Positions 34,381 to 47,300 of a stretch of DNA of 64,000 nt are shown here, in pieces. A model generated the notes under the pieces. It saw only the letters and a program-made list of their open reading frames with translations. It was not told where the DNA came from and did not search any database. Where the stretch lies: the NCBI GenBank assembly GCA_030248065.1, contig JASAMV010009160.1, positions 19,669-83,668 on the forward strand. The letters are read 5' to 3'. The DNA is from Rhynchonema sp. JSB1_4 (lineage: Eukaryota; Nematoda; Chromadorea; Monhysterida; Xyalidae). Position 1 is the stretch's first letter. Each line of letters starts with the position of its first letter. Position numbers and translations under genes: made by a program.

Positions 34381-36807
34381 AGCGATTGAAACCCACAAGA
34401 AAACGGTGCACCCAAGAAAAACGCTGGAGCCGTCGATGAATCACCGTGACTGGCGGATTTGGCTCTCTCTCGCTTTGACTAAAAAAATGCAAAACCATAA
34501 AAACCAAAATAACTGTTAGGAATTCCACCCGTTTTGTGTGTGCTTAAGCAAAGTCCCATACTTAAGCTTTGGGCTTCTGTTTCAGGTTTAGGCTTGCGGT
34601 TAAGCTTAGGCTCAGGCGCTCGGGCACCAGCTTGCATCACATAAAATACACAGCCACCACGACGGAAAACGGCTGTATCTCTCGTGGACGCGTGCTCGGT
34701 CGGGTGGATTTCCGTATAAATTGGTCGCTCCCGCTCGCAGGAATTTGGAACATAGATCAGGATCGGCTACCTAGGGCCGGGATTTTTTACTTTTTACTTT
34801 ACTTTAAAATACAGCCCCCAAAAATAGAGCCGCCCAAGAATACAGCCCCCCCTAAAAGGGGTCAGTGAAAAAATACAGCCCCCCTTGATTTTAGGTTTTA
34901 CTAGTTCTTGGTCAGGGTGTTGACGATAGATAGATTAGATTTGGGACCCGAAATGTGTTGACGATAGATAGATGCAGTGTAGTTCCTGGTCCGGAGGGGG
35001 AGATAGCGGACCCTCCGTTTTTTTTCGGAGGGGGAGATAGTGTACCCTCTAGGGGGGAAGGGGGAAGACCCAAATTCAGGAAAAGTCACTTTTTGAGGTT
35101 AACAATTTGACCTATTTTTACCCTTTTTGGAAAAAATCTTCATAAAAAGGGTATTTTGGCGCGACTTTTGAGAACATTGACCCAAAAATCACACATTTTA
35201 GGCCTAAAAATGCCCATTTTAGGCCTGAAAATGCCTATTTTAGGCAAAAATTGAGGGAGATAGTGTACCCGGAGGGGGAGATACCGTATTGTCGGAAATA
35301 GAACCCGGGGGTGTATTTTTTCAATGGGATCATTTTGAGGGGTTCAATTATTGGGGGGGTTATACTTTTCATTCGGCCCCCCGACGAAAAAATCATTGTT
35401 AATAATGCCCATAAAAATGGCTTGTTTTCGGTATTTTCTAACTTCAACAGCGGCAATTGTGCTTAAAAAGCTGTATTCTGTTGTGTACGCAAGCTTAAAC
35501 AACGTTTGACACAACAACACAGCACTACCATACCACTAATCTGTGGTACGGTGAAGGTTGGGGTGGGGTTCTATTAATGGGGGCAGCGTAGTTCCTGGGG
35601 GGAAGGGAGACCCCCTTTAAGGTACACTAATTTTCCCGACCAAGGCACACTAGTACACTAATTTCCCCTCCGGGCATAGTAGTGGCAGGGGGGGTTGGGG
35701 GGTTACCCCCCTCTCAGTACTTACCTACCACAAAACCCGAGGGGGGTTGGGGGGTTGAGTACTTACCTCTCACAACTCCAAATCATACCTCTCACAAGCA
35801 ATTTTATACCTTTTTAAGGCAAAAATCGGTTTTCGACCTTATTTTCCCAAAAATCGCGCGAACCCACCCATAATACCTATTTTTCGGGGATTTTCGGCGA
35901 AAATTTGGGGAAAGTACTATTTTTACCTCAATTTTTGGCCAAAATTGTATCACAAAAACGGTGTTTTTTCGCCTTTTTGGGTGACCAAAATCATACCTCT
36001 CACGCTTCCGGTCCCAACCCCGCATCATACTTACCTCCCACATATGGGCCCTGCCGGCCAAAATTTTACGGCAGAATATTCTATATTCTGCCGTAAAATA
36101 TTCTGCCGTAACTATGCTGTCATAAAGAACCGTTCTTTATTTTTCGTGGAAAAAAAACGGTTTTTTCCGAAAAAAAACCGTTTTTTTCCAAATACTTTTC
36201 CAGTACTTAAGAACGTAATTTCGAAAAATATAACAATTTCAGTGCAAAATTTGTTCGAAGTGACGAGAGTGCTCTTGAAGAGTGTTGAAGTCAGTCGAAA
36301 ACACTTGGTTTACACGCTTTTTGGCCCATTTTGGGCCGGTTAATTTTTGTGCTCGAGCCAATTTTTCACTGAAATCGAAAAACTCATCAGTTTTGCATTA
36401 CAATTTTTTGGAAAAATTGGAATAAAGTACCGATATTTTTCCGATCAAAAACCGAAAAGGTACCCACGGAAAAATAAATGGAAAAGTATTCGGGTCTCGG
36501 AAAAAAACGGTTTTTTTCGGTTTTTTTTCGGAAAAAAACCGGTTTTTTTCCGCCTGCCAGTATAGCCGTAACTAGTATAGAATATTCAGCCGAAAAAAAT
36601 AAAAATAAAATTTGTCCATATAGTAATACAGAGGGCTTGGTTCTGTGACACTTCAATACACAAAACACCGCTTTATCATACATTTAGAATATTCTGTCCT
36701 CGGCAGACTATTCTAAACTGGGGCATAGCTTACGTTTAGAACATTCTGCCGAATCGTTGATTCGTTTTGAACATTCTGCCGTCGGCATGCTGTTCTAAAC
36801 TAGATTA

Positions 36808-37220
36808 CCGTAAAAACCTAAATAGAAGGGGGGCTCTATTAACTCACTGACCCCATTTTGGGGGGCTCTATTACGGGGGGCCTCTATTAATTCACTGACC
36901 CGAACCTGAAAAAATTGTTCCCAGAAATACCCCCAAAAACCCCTAAAAAGGGCTTTGAAAGGATGTTTTTTCGCTTGTAATCGCATTTATTCGTGTCTAT
37001 TCGTCAATAAGAGGCGTATTATGTGCTCTGAACGAACAACAAACGTGCATAAATGTACCTGTGCACCACTATCAAGCGTTAATACACTACTGTATGGGGG
37101 TGTTACTTAGGGGGGGCTCTATTCCGGGGGGGGGCTCTATTAATTCACTGACCCCTTTTTGGGGGGCTGTATTACGGGGGGGCTCTATTCCGGGGGGGGG
37201 CTGTATTTAGGTTTTTACGG
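36808..37220. mobile_element. CCGTAAAAACC MITE with TA flanks
   Basis: 413-bp element with ends CCGTAAAAACCTAAATA ... TATTTAGGTTTTTACGG and TA on both sides (36806-36807 and 37221-37222). The interior contains CAGTGAATTAATAGAG-type G/C-run blocks and a unique-looking core (36895-37050) that reappears inverted at 63868-64000. Confidence 0.75.
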
Positions 37221-37450
37221 TAAACTTACATTTAGAATGTTCTGCCGAAACATATTGTAAGTTTAGATCATTCTGCCGAAATTATGCACCCTTCACGGCT
37301 CCAGAAACGACAATCCACATCTCTACAATTAATAGAGGCCCCCCAAAATGGGGTCAGTGAGTTAATAGAGCCCCACTTCTATTTATGTTTTTACGGTAAA
37401 CGCAAAGGAAAGGGAAGCAATCAAGTGTTTGGCTCTGACTTCCTTTGCAT

Positions 37451-37468
37451 TTAGGCTTAGGCTTAGGC
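37451..37468 (+). repeat. three TTAGGC units
   Basis: Perfect (TTAGGC)x3 in the repeat island. TTAGGC is the nematode telomere unit, but three units inside repeats are not a telomere. A second perfect triplet is at 59256-59273. Confidence 0.6.
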
Positions 37469-37950
37469 ACCAGCCAGGAAGAGATGTGGTCATTGGTCAT
37501 TTCTGGGGTCGTGAAGGGTTCATATTTTCGGCAGAACCATCTAAACGTATCATATGTTTCGGCAGAACATTCTAAATGTAGGTTTTAATCTAGTTTAGAA
37601 CAGTATGCCGACGGCAGAATATTCTAAACGTGTCAAGAGGTTCGGCAGAATGTTCTAAACGTAACCTATGTCCTAGTTTAGAATAGTATGCCGATGGCAG
37701 AATATTCTAAACGTAACTTGTGATCTAGTTTAGAATAGTATGCCAGCGAAAAAATCAGGTTTGTGCGAATGCATCGAACTGTCACCCAACCTAAGGGGCC
37801 ATCACGTGTATAAACATACATTATTTTCGGCAGAACATTCTATACTAGTTACGGCAGAATGTAGAATATTCTGCCGTAAAATTTTAGAAAAAATGCTAGG
37901 GCAGAATGTTCTAAACGAGCGCCGGGCCTGCCACTACACTGCCTCCGGGT

Positions 37951-38383
37951 CACTGTAGTGGCTGGGGGGGGGGGGTATGGGGGGGGGATTCCCCCCCCCC
38001 CTAAGGGGTATCTATCTCGAGTCAACCCTTAGGGGGGATGGGGGGGGGAAGGGTATCTATCTCGAGCCGACCCCAAATGGTATCTCGAGTAAGTAGATTT
38101 ATGGTTTTCAAAGGCAAAAATAGGTGTTTTTCGACCTCGGGACCCCCAAAAATCGCGCGCTGACACCCAAAAATGGTCATTTTAGGCCAATTTTCGGCAA
38201 AAATGTCAAAAAATACCCATTTTTAGGCCAATTTTGCAGTAAAATTGCATGCAAAAAACGGCCTTTTTTCGCCTTTTGACGGACCATAGGGGTATCTTGG
38301 GTAGCCTCTGGGGGTATCTCGAGTAAGTCCGAAACCTTCCCCCCCCTAGGGTATCTTGGGTCGATTGGCCTGCCACCACACTG
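37951..38383. mobile_element. non-autonomous hAT element, TSD CTCCGGGT
   Basis: 433-bp element with ends CACTGTAGTGGCTGGGG and GCCTGCCACCACACTG, flanked by the perfect 8-bp duplication CTCCGGGT (37943-37950 and 38384-38391). The interior is mostly G/C runs and TATCTCGAGT repeats; no transposase. Confidence 0.82.
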
Positions 38384-38753
38384 CTCCGGGTACACTAATT
38401 TTCCCAATTTTTGCCTAAAATGGCCATTTTTAGGTCTAAAATGGGCATTTTTAGGCCTAAAATGTGTGACTAGATGACCCAAGTCCGAAATCTGGGGGGT
38501 CGACCCAAGCTTGTTGTTGACGATAGATAGATGGTGGGGGGGGGGTAACAAAAAATCAAGGCATAGTATAGTGCATTAAGTTGGTAATAATGTGTAAATA
38601 CTAATGAAAATGTACTTAGATGTACTAAACCCGCGCGTAGTGCGCGATTTTTTGCCTATCTGGAGTAAAAATACCGATTTTGTTTGAGCCATTTGGGTCA
38701 AAAATCTCCATTTTGGGATCGATTGTTGTTGACGATAGATAGATTGTTCCCAG

Positions 38754-39212
38754 CAGTGCTGTGGCTGGGGGGGGGGGGGGGTGGGGGGGGCGCGCCCCCC
38801 CCCCCCAATGGTACCCTACCGCCCCGGCCTGGTACGCTACCCCCCTACCCGCCCCGCTCTGGTACCCTACCCCCCTACCCGCCCCGCCCTGGTACCCTAC
38901 CCGCTCCGATTTTTACCCCCAAAATGCCCATTTTTCGGTCAAAAATGCCCAAATTTCGACCGAAAACCCTAAAAAGTGCAAAAAATTTCGCGCTGCGCGC
39001 GATATGTGTACTTTTTAGCACATAAAAACAGGCACGCGAAAAAACTTGTGTTGTACCCTACCCGCCCCGAAAAATCTTCCCCCCCCCCCCCCCCCCCCCA
39101 AACCGGATTCTCCCCCCCCCCCCCCAAGATCCCAGGTACACTACCCCCCTACCCGCCCCGATTTTTTCCACCTATGTACCCTACCCGCCCCGCAAAAGTA
39201 GCCACAGCACTG
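38754..39212. mobile_element. non-autonomous hAT element, TSD GTTCCCAG
   Basis: 459-bp element with ends CAGTGCTGTGGCTGGGG and TAGCCACAGCACTG, flanked by perfect 8-bp duplications GTTCCCAG (38746-38753 and 39213-39220). Contains tandem TACCCGCCCCG-type C-rich repeats. No transposase. Confidence 0.88.
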
Positions 39213-40026
39213 GTTCCCAGAATTTGTTGACGATAGACAGATTTGCCCACGAGTGTTGACGATAGATAGATGAAATCAAAAAGTGTTGACGATAGATAGA
39301 GAATTTGGGGGGACCCCCACCCCCCAAGTACTACCCTGCCCGGAATAGAGCCCCCACCGTATGTAATAGAGCGCCCCAAAATGGGGTCAGTGAATTAATA
39401 GAGCCCCCCTTCTGTTTAGGTTTTTACGGTGCACACATTTTTGTCGGACCCAATCCCAAATGGACATGGTTCATAAGACGAATCACAACACAAACACAAG
39501 CACGTTTAACATGCTTCCCAGTTCCCGGAGAAAATTTTTCGAAATTTTGGCTTTTTCCGAACATTTTTGCCTTTGAGGCCAAAATCGGAGCGGGCTGACC
39601 TTCTTAGGCTCGGGCCGGACCGCGAATTTGGGCGGGCCGGAGTTTCTGCCAGTCGGGCCCTCTATTTAGGTTTTTACGACATCTCTCTGACTTGTGACTT
39701 GGAAAAAATTTATTTTCTCTGCTTTTATGAAGTGGAGGATGGTTTGGTGCTAACTTGTTGAGTCAGTGAACGGTCATATCTGGTCATAGCAGTCCAGTGT
39801 TCCCCTCAGCGCCGCCAGAGCCCCCTTCCCGTTTTTATTTGTCATCGGCTTTACTAATCAACGGTGTGTCCATGCACATGCGACTGTGATGCAGCATGGT
39901 ACCTGATACTTATATTGGATATAATACGGGGTAGCTATGCGATGATTCCCCTTGTTGTTGATAACGGAGAAGAACAATTTACGCTCACGTGTAAAATATT
40001 TAATTATTTGGGTGTATTACTACATG

Positions 40027-40390
40027 TATAGTCCAACCACCAGCTCTACTAATTTTTAACCAGGGGACACGACCAGCTCATGAGACGACTTTTTTAAAGC
40101 TCGCTCCATGAGACGACAAAACTTTAAAGCCACCAGACAAAGCACACTCGCAAAACAAAAAGAAAGACTGCACCGGATACACGGTTTCGCAAACAAAAGA
40201 AAGAGATCGTGCTGAGAGAAATGAACTGACCAAAACCCCCACAAACCAAACTTCCAGCTGGCTGACCTCAATTTGTTGCGTGCTTACGCGAACAGCAACG
40301 TTGTTCACCACACAAAGGGTTTGGGAGTAACAGGGAATTTACGCACCGAGGTGGAGAGCGTGTTTAAAAAAAAACATGCGTTTCCCCTTC
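40027..40390 (+). mobile_element. TATAGTCCA/TCATGAGAC MITE, copy 1
   Basis: Begins TATAGTCCAACC, contains CTCATGAGACGACTTTTTTAAA and a conserved core (CCAGCTGGCTGACCTCA, then AACAGCAACGTTGTTCA and GTTTGGGAGT). The core is shared with 48947-49289 in the same orientation. The right end is not clear here. Confidence 0.6.
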
Positions 40391-41388
40391 CTTTCATCCG
40401 GGAAAAAGGGGGAACGAGAAAATTAAATGGACCCCCACAAAAAAAAAAAAAAAAGACGACCCAAGTGATTGCGGGGCTGCAAAACACCATCCAGACTTAC
40501 TGATAAATTGATCTTTGGCTGAAAAGTATGGGGAAAAGCATGTGAAGCATATGAACAGCGATTTTTTTAATTATAGAATTCTGGTGCGGTTGACACTGGA
40601 GGATATGACTGCCATATATGATGGTGCAGCAATACCAGAGGCAGGGCAAATGAATGCAGAATCACTCACTTTATCACCACATAAGCAGCCTACTGAACAT
40701 GACGCGGATTCTATTTGCCTTCGTCCTGCAGTTGTTTTATTCTCGAAAGCCACGGTATAAGTGAACTCGCCGACGAAAAAAATGTGGAATCAAAGTTAGC
40801 AAATTACAAATTTATGACATGACCAAAATCTGATCAGAAGTATCCGAACAAAACCATGTGAAATTTGTGAAGAATGTTTGACATCTCGGAATACACATCC
40901 ACAGGTATTGATAGAAAGAACCATACTGCAGAATCACAGATAAGTCAAATACAAGAACCAGAATCATTGAAAATGTGAAAATTTCTGTTAATTTGGTACT
41001 TAGCACTAGCACAAGTTGGCGGTTTGTGGAGGAAAAATTGAAAAAGATAAGTGATCTTTGTGGAATCTGCAGGCATGTTTCACCATGAAAAAGGCAAAAA
41101 CGGCAACAATTTGATTTTTTTTGGATATGTATCTACTGTACATCAAATGGTTGTGGAATATGTATAATATAAAACACGAATACATTGTTACCTGAATAAA
41201 ACCATAGAAATTGGAAATTCAGAAAGTAAAAACAACAACAAACTATTTATATACAAACACAAAATAGAGTTCAAAGATTCATGAGCTAAAACTACCTATC
41301 ATTCCAAGTGGTGTATATGAAAAAATAAGCAACGAAACAAGAAACAGTCCTCGAATAAAGCCAAACATCAATGCTTGCATCGCCAACG

Positions 41389-41394
41389 TTTATT
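41389..41394 (-). terminator. AATAAA poly(A) signal overlapping the stop codon
   Basis: Minus-strand AATAAA overlaps the TAA stop of the inositol-phosphate kinase gene by one base, so its 3' UTR would be only a few tens of bases. Confidence 0.55.
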
Positions 41395-44300
41395 TAGTAG
41401 GCACCATACTTGCTGTCCTCAAATATCTGAAATATGGAAAACAGTTGATTAAGTTTGTATGTGCACACATGGCAATGATGTATAGTAACCGCAGTGAATT
41501 TTCGTAGTCCACTGCATATTTCGTTCCGTTTTCAGAGAAAAACGGTGCATCAGGACATCATCTGTAAGCTTACCTACTCTGCAGCTGTGGACTTTACAGT
41601 TCGAGTTGCCCCAAGCGCAGTAGCAAGGGCCGACCCAAATCCATCCGCCCCCTTACCTGAATGAGATGATCCAATCCGGTGAGATATCCGTCCTCCCTAT
41701 TGCCCATCACCCAGTCCTGTCTGTGATTCAACAGTCTGCCCTCATCCACAGGCATGCACTTGGCAAAGTCAATCATCCAAACGCCGCAGTGCTGGTCGTC
41801 GTAGATGAACAGCAGCGACGAACCGATCATCTGAATACACAGACATTGGGTATTGTGGAACCTCGGAATGATGGTCGCGTGACCGGAGCCCTACACTCAT
41901 TTATTGCACGACACTGCACTAAGTTGCAAACACTCAATGCGGGGATAAATGATGACCGTACATCGCATAGTATAGCACCAGCTGGTTCATGCTTTGCATT
42001 CTCACACAAGTATGGGCGACGTCAAACTTGATGATCGGTTTTGTGTGTCAAAACTGCCTCCCCAGGCAACCAGACTCAAGTATACAGTACATTGTGTGAG
42101 CGATCGCCTGGTTTGACGACACTTGTTTGGCAAAATCCATGTTATTTGACAAAGCACACGAGCAAACGTTACACAGATAAAGTACCATAAAATCGCATCC
42201 GACTTTCCGCGCGATGATGGTGAAAAGATCGCAAACTAAAAGCCAAAATGTAAGCAACTCAACATGAAACTGAAACAAACGCAAAAAACGAACCTCGTGC
42301 TTTTTGAAGAACTGCGATTGCTCGACCAGATTTCTGATCGACTTCAGGCGTTGGACGAACGCCTTTCGCAGCGTCGAGTTGCCCTTGATGAAATCGTTGA
42401 GCACACACACTATCTGATCCTTGGCTCGCACTTTCTGGAAATTCTTCTTGCACGGACGGAATGGCGGCTGAAAATAGGAGACAATTTGACAAGCAGTCAA
42501 TTACGAACAGTATCGAGAATAGAGCAGGGATAGAAATAGAATCGAAACGTCGAGACAGCAAACTTTCGCCCAGCGCACGGCTTTTTTTCAACGCGCCAAA
42601 ATGTTTTTCTGCACACAAAGTTCTGCACATAATGTCGTGCTTTTGTCCGTTCACTACCTTTTTATTTCTGATAAAAACTGCGAAAAAACCAAAATAATCG
42701 AAAACAAAAGACACAGCCATTACACCACTGCCGTTCCAACTCGCAAGAACGCAAGACACAACAACAAATATCGAGAAGTCAAGCAAGACTACGTACCTTG
42801 ATTGCTTCTATCCTGAATCCATATGTGTACGACGAGCTCTGTCTCTCTCTGAACTGCATGTATCTGAGTTTGGTCACCGCCTGTTGTTCATGTTCATCAG
42901 GAGTCGGCTCATTGATGTCAATCTTGACCATTTTGTTGTACAGATCGTTCCGAACCGACGGATTCGACACTTCAGATTCGAGGAATGTGCTGGAAAAGTG
43001 GTGAAAGTTGGTTGCTTGATTCGCAGATTCAATTCATGGTTCTTATTTCATACATCTATTGTCCGCTGTTGAAACAAGAAAGTTTGCATGGTTCCGGATA
43101 GTCGTTCTTGACGGACAACATCAACAATATTTTTCCATCCCAAAGTGCGTCAACAAATACGAACTGGACAAATTATGCAAATCGCCAACCGTTTCCCGAT
43201 TTTGACGTCCATCACGGCAGGTTCGTTGAAATAGTGTGTGAGATCTTCAATTTCCAAGAATACTGAAATTTGGGGAAAAATGTACAGCATCTATTATTCA
43301 TATCACCAGAGGATGTACGTGATGGCAACAGTTTCTAGTCTACAAACATGTTAGTTTACGACAGCTAAACGTCTGGAGTAATTATCACGATTATCGATAA
43401 ATAGTAACAACACCAACGTTCATCATTGTGCGTTACTTCACGTGTGAATCGCGGCACCAACGTGCAAATGTGCGGATCAGCAAGCATCGCTCTGTACGAG
43501 GCCGCCTCTCGGTCATTTGGACTTGTCTTCTTCCATAACGTTTTGTCCGTTGCTGGCACGATCGTGCCTGTAACGATTGTAGGTCACGATTTGTTTGTCA
43601 GTTGTCTATGAAGCCACGCGATGCACGATGCGGGACACCGAAAAAATTTTACATATTCAAATGAAGGCCACCGGACTTTGCATCACTTAGGAAAAAATCA
43701 AACTTTCGACGCACCTTGATGCCCCGATAATTGGCAGAATTGAAACATTCGTTCTCTCAGCCATGGTTCAAGTGGTAATGCCGTACATGCCATTGTATCA
43801 ACGGAATGCTGCAAATTAAAGCAACATATTTATGGTTTGTTGTTATTGATAATTGGTAAACTCATTATTACGTTGAAAACACCAAAAACACAACACTAAT
43901 ATGATGGTAAAGTGAATACAAGTTACACAACGCACTTGCAATATTGTTTGCAACATATTTAGTTGTAGGGCCATAACACAGTGCGCTCGAAAATATGAAT
44001 TTTGATCCCTGATTAAGACGTGGCCCGGACCGGTTACCCAATCATAAAATTACAGTAGCTAGCCGATGGAATGGAAAACAAATAATATGATAACAATAGA
44101 GCTATGGTCATAAAACCGTTGAAAAATGTATTGTGAACTTTCTATTTTTATCTGTTTTGGACGAGCACAAAGTGGCGGGAAGTCAAACCCCGGACGGGAG
44201 GACTGTCAGTTTGGCAATAGGGTAATTCCTTATCTCTCGTTAGAGGAGAAATGCTGCTCTAAGCAGACAACCGAGCCATAAAGCTTGGCACACACGGAAA

Positions 44301-47300
44301 CAAGATGTAGACAAACAACGGAAAGTTTTAAAGGCCCAACATCAAACATTTTGCCCGGTAGTCCGGAGAAAACATAAAATTGAAAGGTATTTTATCATTA
44401 TCAACATCAACTTGATAAGCAGGCAAGCTGTGCAACACGTGCCTAATAAATGATCATAACGGAAAGGAGAATGTTTTCTGGGGTCTTATGAGGCGCCAAA
44501 GACAATTTTACGGTTTTGTACATCCTCTAAAGCAAACGCACTTGGCACAGAAAGGGGAAGTTTGAAATTAAAGTTCGCCAGAAAGATCACTAAATTTACA
44601 TATAGCAATGCCGATTCATATAAGCTGCACCTCAGCCCGGCGCGCAAACACAAGTGTTTCGAAAGATCGCAGCGCCACGCACTGACGCAGGTTCTTCAGA
44701 GACCAACATCGCCTCCCACGAACAATGATGCACAAGACAATAAGGGGTTCCGGTTTAAAATTGTGATGTTGAAATGACAGTACAATAAACAGCACTCCAC
44801 GTCATCTTTTTTACAATCAGAAATGCAAAATCTTTTGTTTACGAGTGTTTAGAGCAGGGGAGCGATTGAAATACTTGGCCACTGTGTAGTAAGCTACTGG
44901 GTGCAAACAGCAGCAACCAGGGTTGTTTCAAAAAAAAAGTGGTCAATTAAAAAAATTTTTTAAAAAAAAAATTTTTTTTTGAAACTCAGATTTTGCTTTT
45001 TTTTAATAAAAAAAAGTTGCCCAAAATGGGCTAAAATGTCCAAAAATGGCCTTTTTCGAGGCAAAAAATTGGCACTTTTTTCTGTGGACGAGACAATTTT
45101 TCCAAAATCGCGCCTGCGGCGCCCTGTATTGTCCCCAAATCCGTACAGGGATGCGCGGGGCTGGTCTTTTATAGTGATGTGGCACCGATAATGTGCTACT
45201 ACATGCTACTACACATATATATATGCAGGTCTGGTGCAAAACCGGGCGGCAAAGTCGATCTGACGCGCAAGATTTGGGCTGTAATCGATATTTTGATGGT
45301 CGTATATCAGATATACGGCATTAGATGCATTAAAATACGTTGTACGGCATGCTACAATACATCAGAGTAACATCGTTAGTGAACATCAACCTCAGACTGG
45401 TCGGAGACCATGGAATCTGCACAATACTACCGGGTGTCACCACACAAGTTCGGTCTGAGGCGAAAATTTTTCAATTTTTGAAAAATATGTTGTATCGATT
45501 TCATTTATCCTGAAACGTCGTTTGCAACACTTTTTCTAATAAAAAAATTTTTCGTCAAAAAAAAATCAAAAAAAAAATTTTTTTTTAAAAAAAAAGCTCG
45601 TTAATAAAAAAATTTTTTTTTCAACCCTGGCAGCAACTATGTGGTGCATATTGCGAAAAACTTGAGTACCACAATCGTTTCAATTTGTCACTCATTGTTG
45701 CCTGACAACAGTAACATTTCCATTACGTGAGACCCTCGAACTGATGAACAACCTTTGGTGTGTCAATTGTTATCACGAAACAGTTTCCTCTTGGACTATA
45801 AAAATGTGTGGTTGGCTGCGCACAATAACAATTGCACGGGACGCCTCTTTGAAACATGTGTACGAGAACGGTAAATGAGGGTGGGTATTATAAATAAACA
45901 GTGGGCTCTCCGCAAGTTAGGGAAAGCGTGCCAAACAAAATTCATTGAATTTCAAGCAAAAATAACACCAAACAGATAGATAATGTAATCCGGCAACACG
46001 TAAACATCAGCAATGTTTATCCACCAGGACAACCCCTTAAATGATAGTCAAGCAGACACTTTTGAAAAAAGGAACAACGACAAGAAAATCCATAACGTCA
46101 CGATTAAAGCGTCACTGCGGCGCTTCTAGAAAAAAATTAAATAAATGCGATAATGAATTTGTCGATTATTGTGACTGACAGCCCAGCAGCCCAGGTAACG
46201 GCTGCGTACTTTTATCGTCTCATAAATCGACGCTACAGTTTCTACGTAACGCAAACAAACACTGATTGCATTCAGTTAGATACGAATTACAACCGAAGCC
46301 GAGACTGAGACGTCATCAACTTTGCGTGACGCAAGAGGTAATAAAATATGAAACAAATACCCTAGGAGAAACTTTATTATGCTAAAAACCCTAATCTACT
46401 TTACCCACCCCTGTCACTTGCTCATGAACACAACTGATCTACAACAAGTTTCAACAGTGATACTACCAGTACTAGACTCTATAACAGATCTTTGTATCAT
46501 GATTCATGTTTGACCTTGGCCTCGTAAAGATAACGAACTGCGGTGCGAGCATCAGCGAATACTCTAGAATGACGTCAGTCAGCTAAGGTGACCGACTAGG
46601 TGACATGATGAAAGTGACCACTGTGGAAATAAAAAGTGAAAATCAACATCAAACTTGGCGCTCAGTCTGATCCGTGTTTGTAATCCCACCGCTCGTGTGC
46701 AGGCCCCATGACACATCAGCAAGACAGCAGGTGTCTACGCACGTTCAGCGCGTTACTAGATTGAGGTCACACTAAAAATCAGGTGAAAGTCTTGCAACAA
46801 ACCACACCCAAACCGAACTGGACCCAGACCAACAACCAAGTTTGACATGAATTGCTTGCCAGTCGTCAACCAAAATTCCCCTTATTATTTAAGAACCGAG
46901 CGCCCTCCTGAACAACGGTGTTGTTATCACTGACAATTTTCCTTGCGAAATCCACGGCTACGAACCCCCATTTATAAACAAACAACAAAGTACCGAGGAG
47001 GACTGTTTGACCAAGTCGACGGATGACTAACGGCGTCACTACAAGCGCAGTAGTACACTGTAGCTTGGGTTTGTTTGTCATCACAACTGATAAAACGCAT
47101 CAGTATTGTGTTGTGATTATTGTTACTATGACAAATACAAAATCACGTGGTCTAAAAATAAACAGTGAATCGGCGAATGACAGATAAGGAAATGTGCGAA
47201 TGACGTCAACCGAATAATCGAGAGATGGGTTACGGTAGCGACAATTCCTCAAAGTCTAGCCATACAAACGAGAAACGGTCCCTAGCTTCAAGCTGTGAAC

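Larger units (their letters stand above)
36060..37920. repeat. palindromic ACGGCAGAATATTCT repeat cluster
   Basis: Many copies of CGGCAGAATRTTCTA and its complement, often as hairpins (for example around 36066-36108 and 37848-37884) and often followed by AAACGTA. It alternates with runs of the type GGAAAAAAACCGGTTTTTTTCC. Flanking duplications could not be fixed, so the element borders are unknown. Confidence 0.6.
34915..39300. repeat. dispersed TGTTGACGATAGATAGA motif
   Basis: At least seven near-identical copies of TGTTGACGATAGATAGA on the plus strand, at about 34918, 34956, 38515, 38727, 39228 (GACAGA variant), 39252 and 39283, in otherwise unrelated surroundings. One copy directly precedes the hAT insertion at 38754 and one follows it. 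Function unknown; possibly the remnant end of one repeat family. Confidence 0.6.
34381..39700. repeat. transposon and low-complexity island
   Basis: Over 5 kb upstream of ARP2 with no coding sequence. It is a mosaic of G/C runs, GAGCCCCC ... TCAGTGAATTAATAGAG blocks (MITE ends of the CCGTAAAAACCTAAATA family), TGTTGACGATAGATAGA copies, palindromic ACGGCAGAATATTCT copies and several hAT-like elements, some listed separately. Proline-rich open frames here (GTLPPYPPR-type repeats near 38684-39025) come from C-run DNA and are not proteins. Confidence 0.8.

Noticed and set aside
38684..39025. Proline-rich repeat protein (GTLPPYPPR units)
   Set aside because: Produced by tandem C-rich DNA inside the hAT element 38754-39212, open in several frames.
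42259..42786. 175-codon minus-strand open frame
   Set aside because: It overlaps the conserved inositol-kinase exon 42467-42294 in another frame; the conserved frame is the real one.
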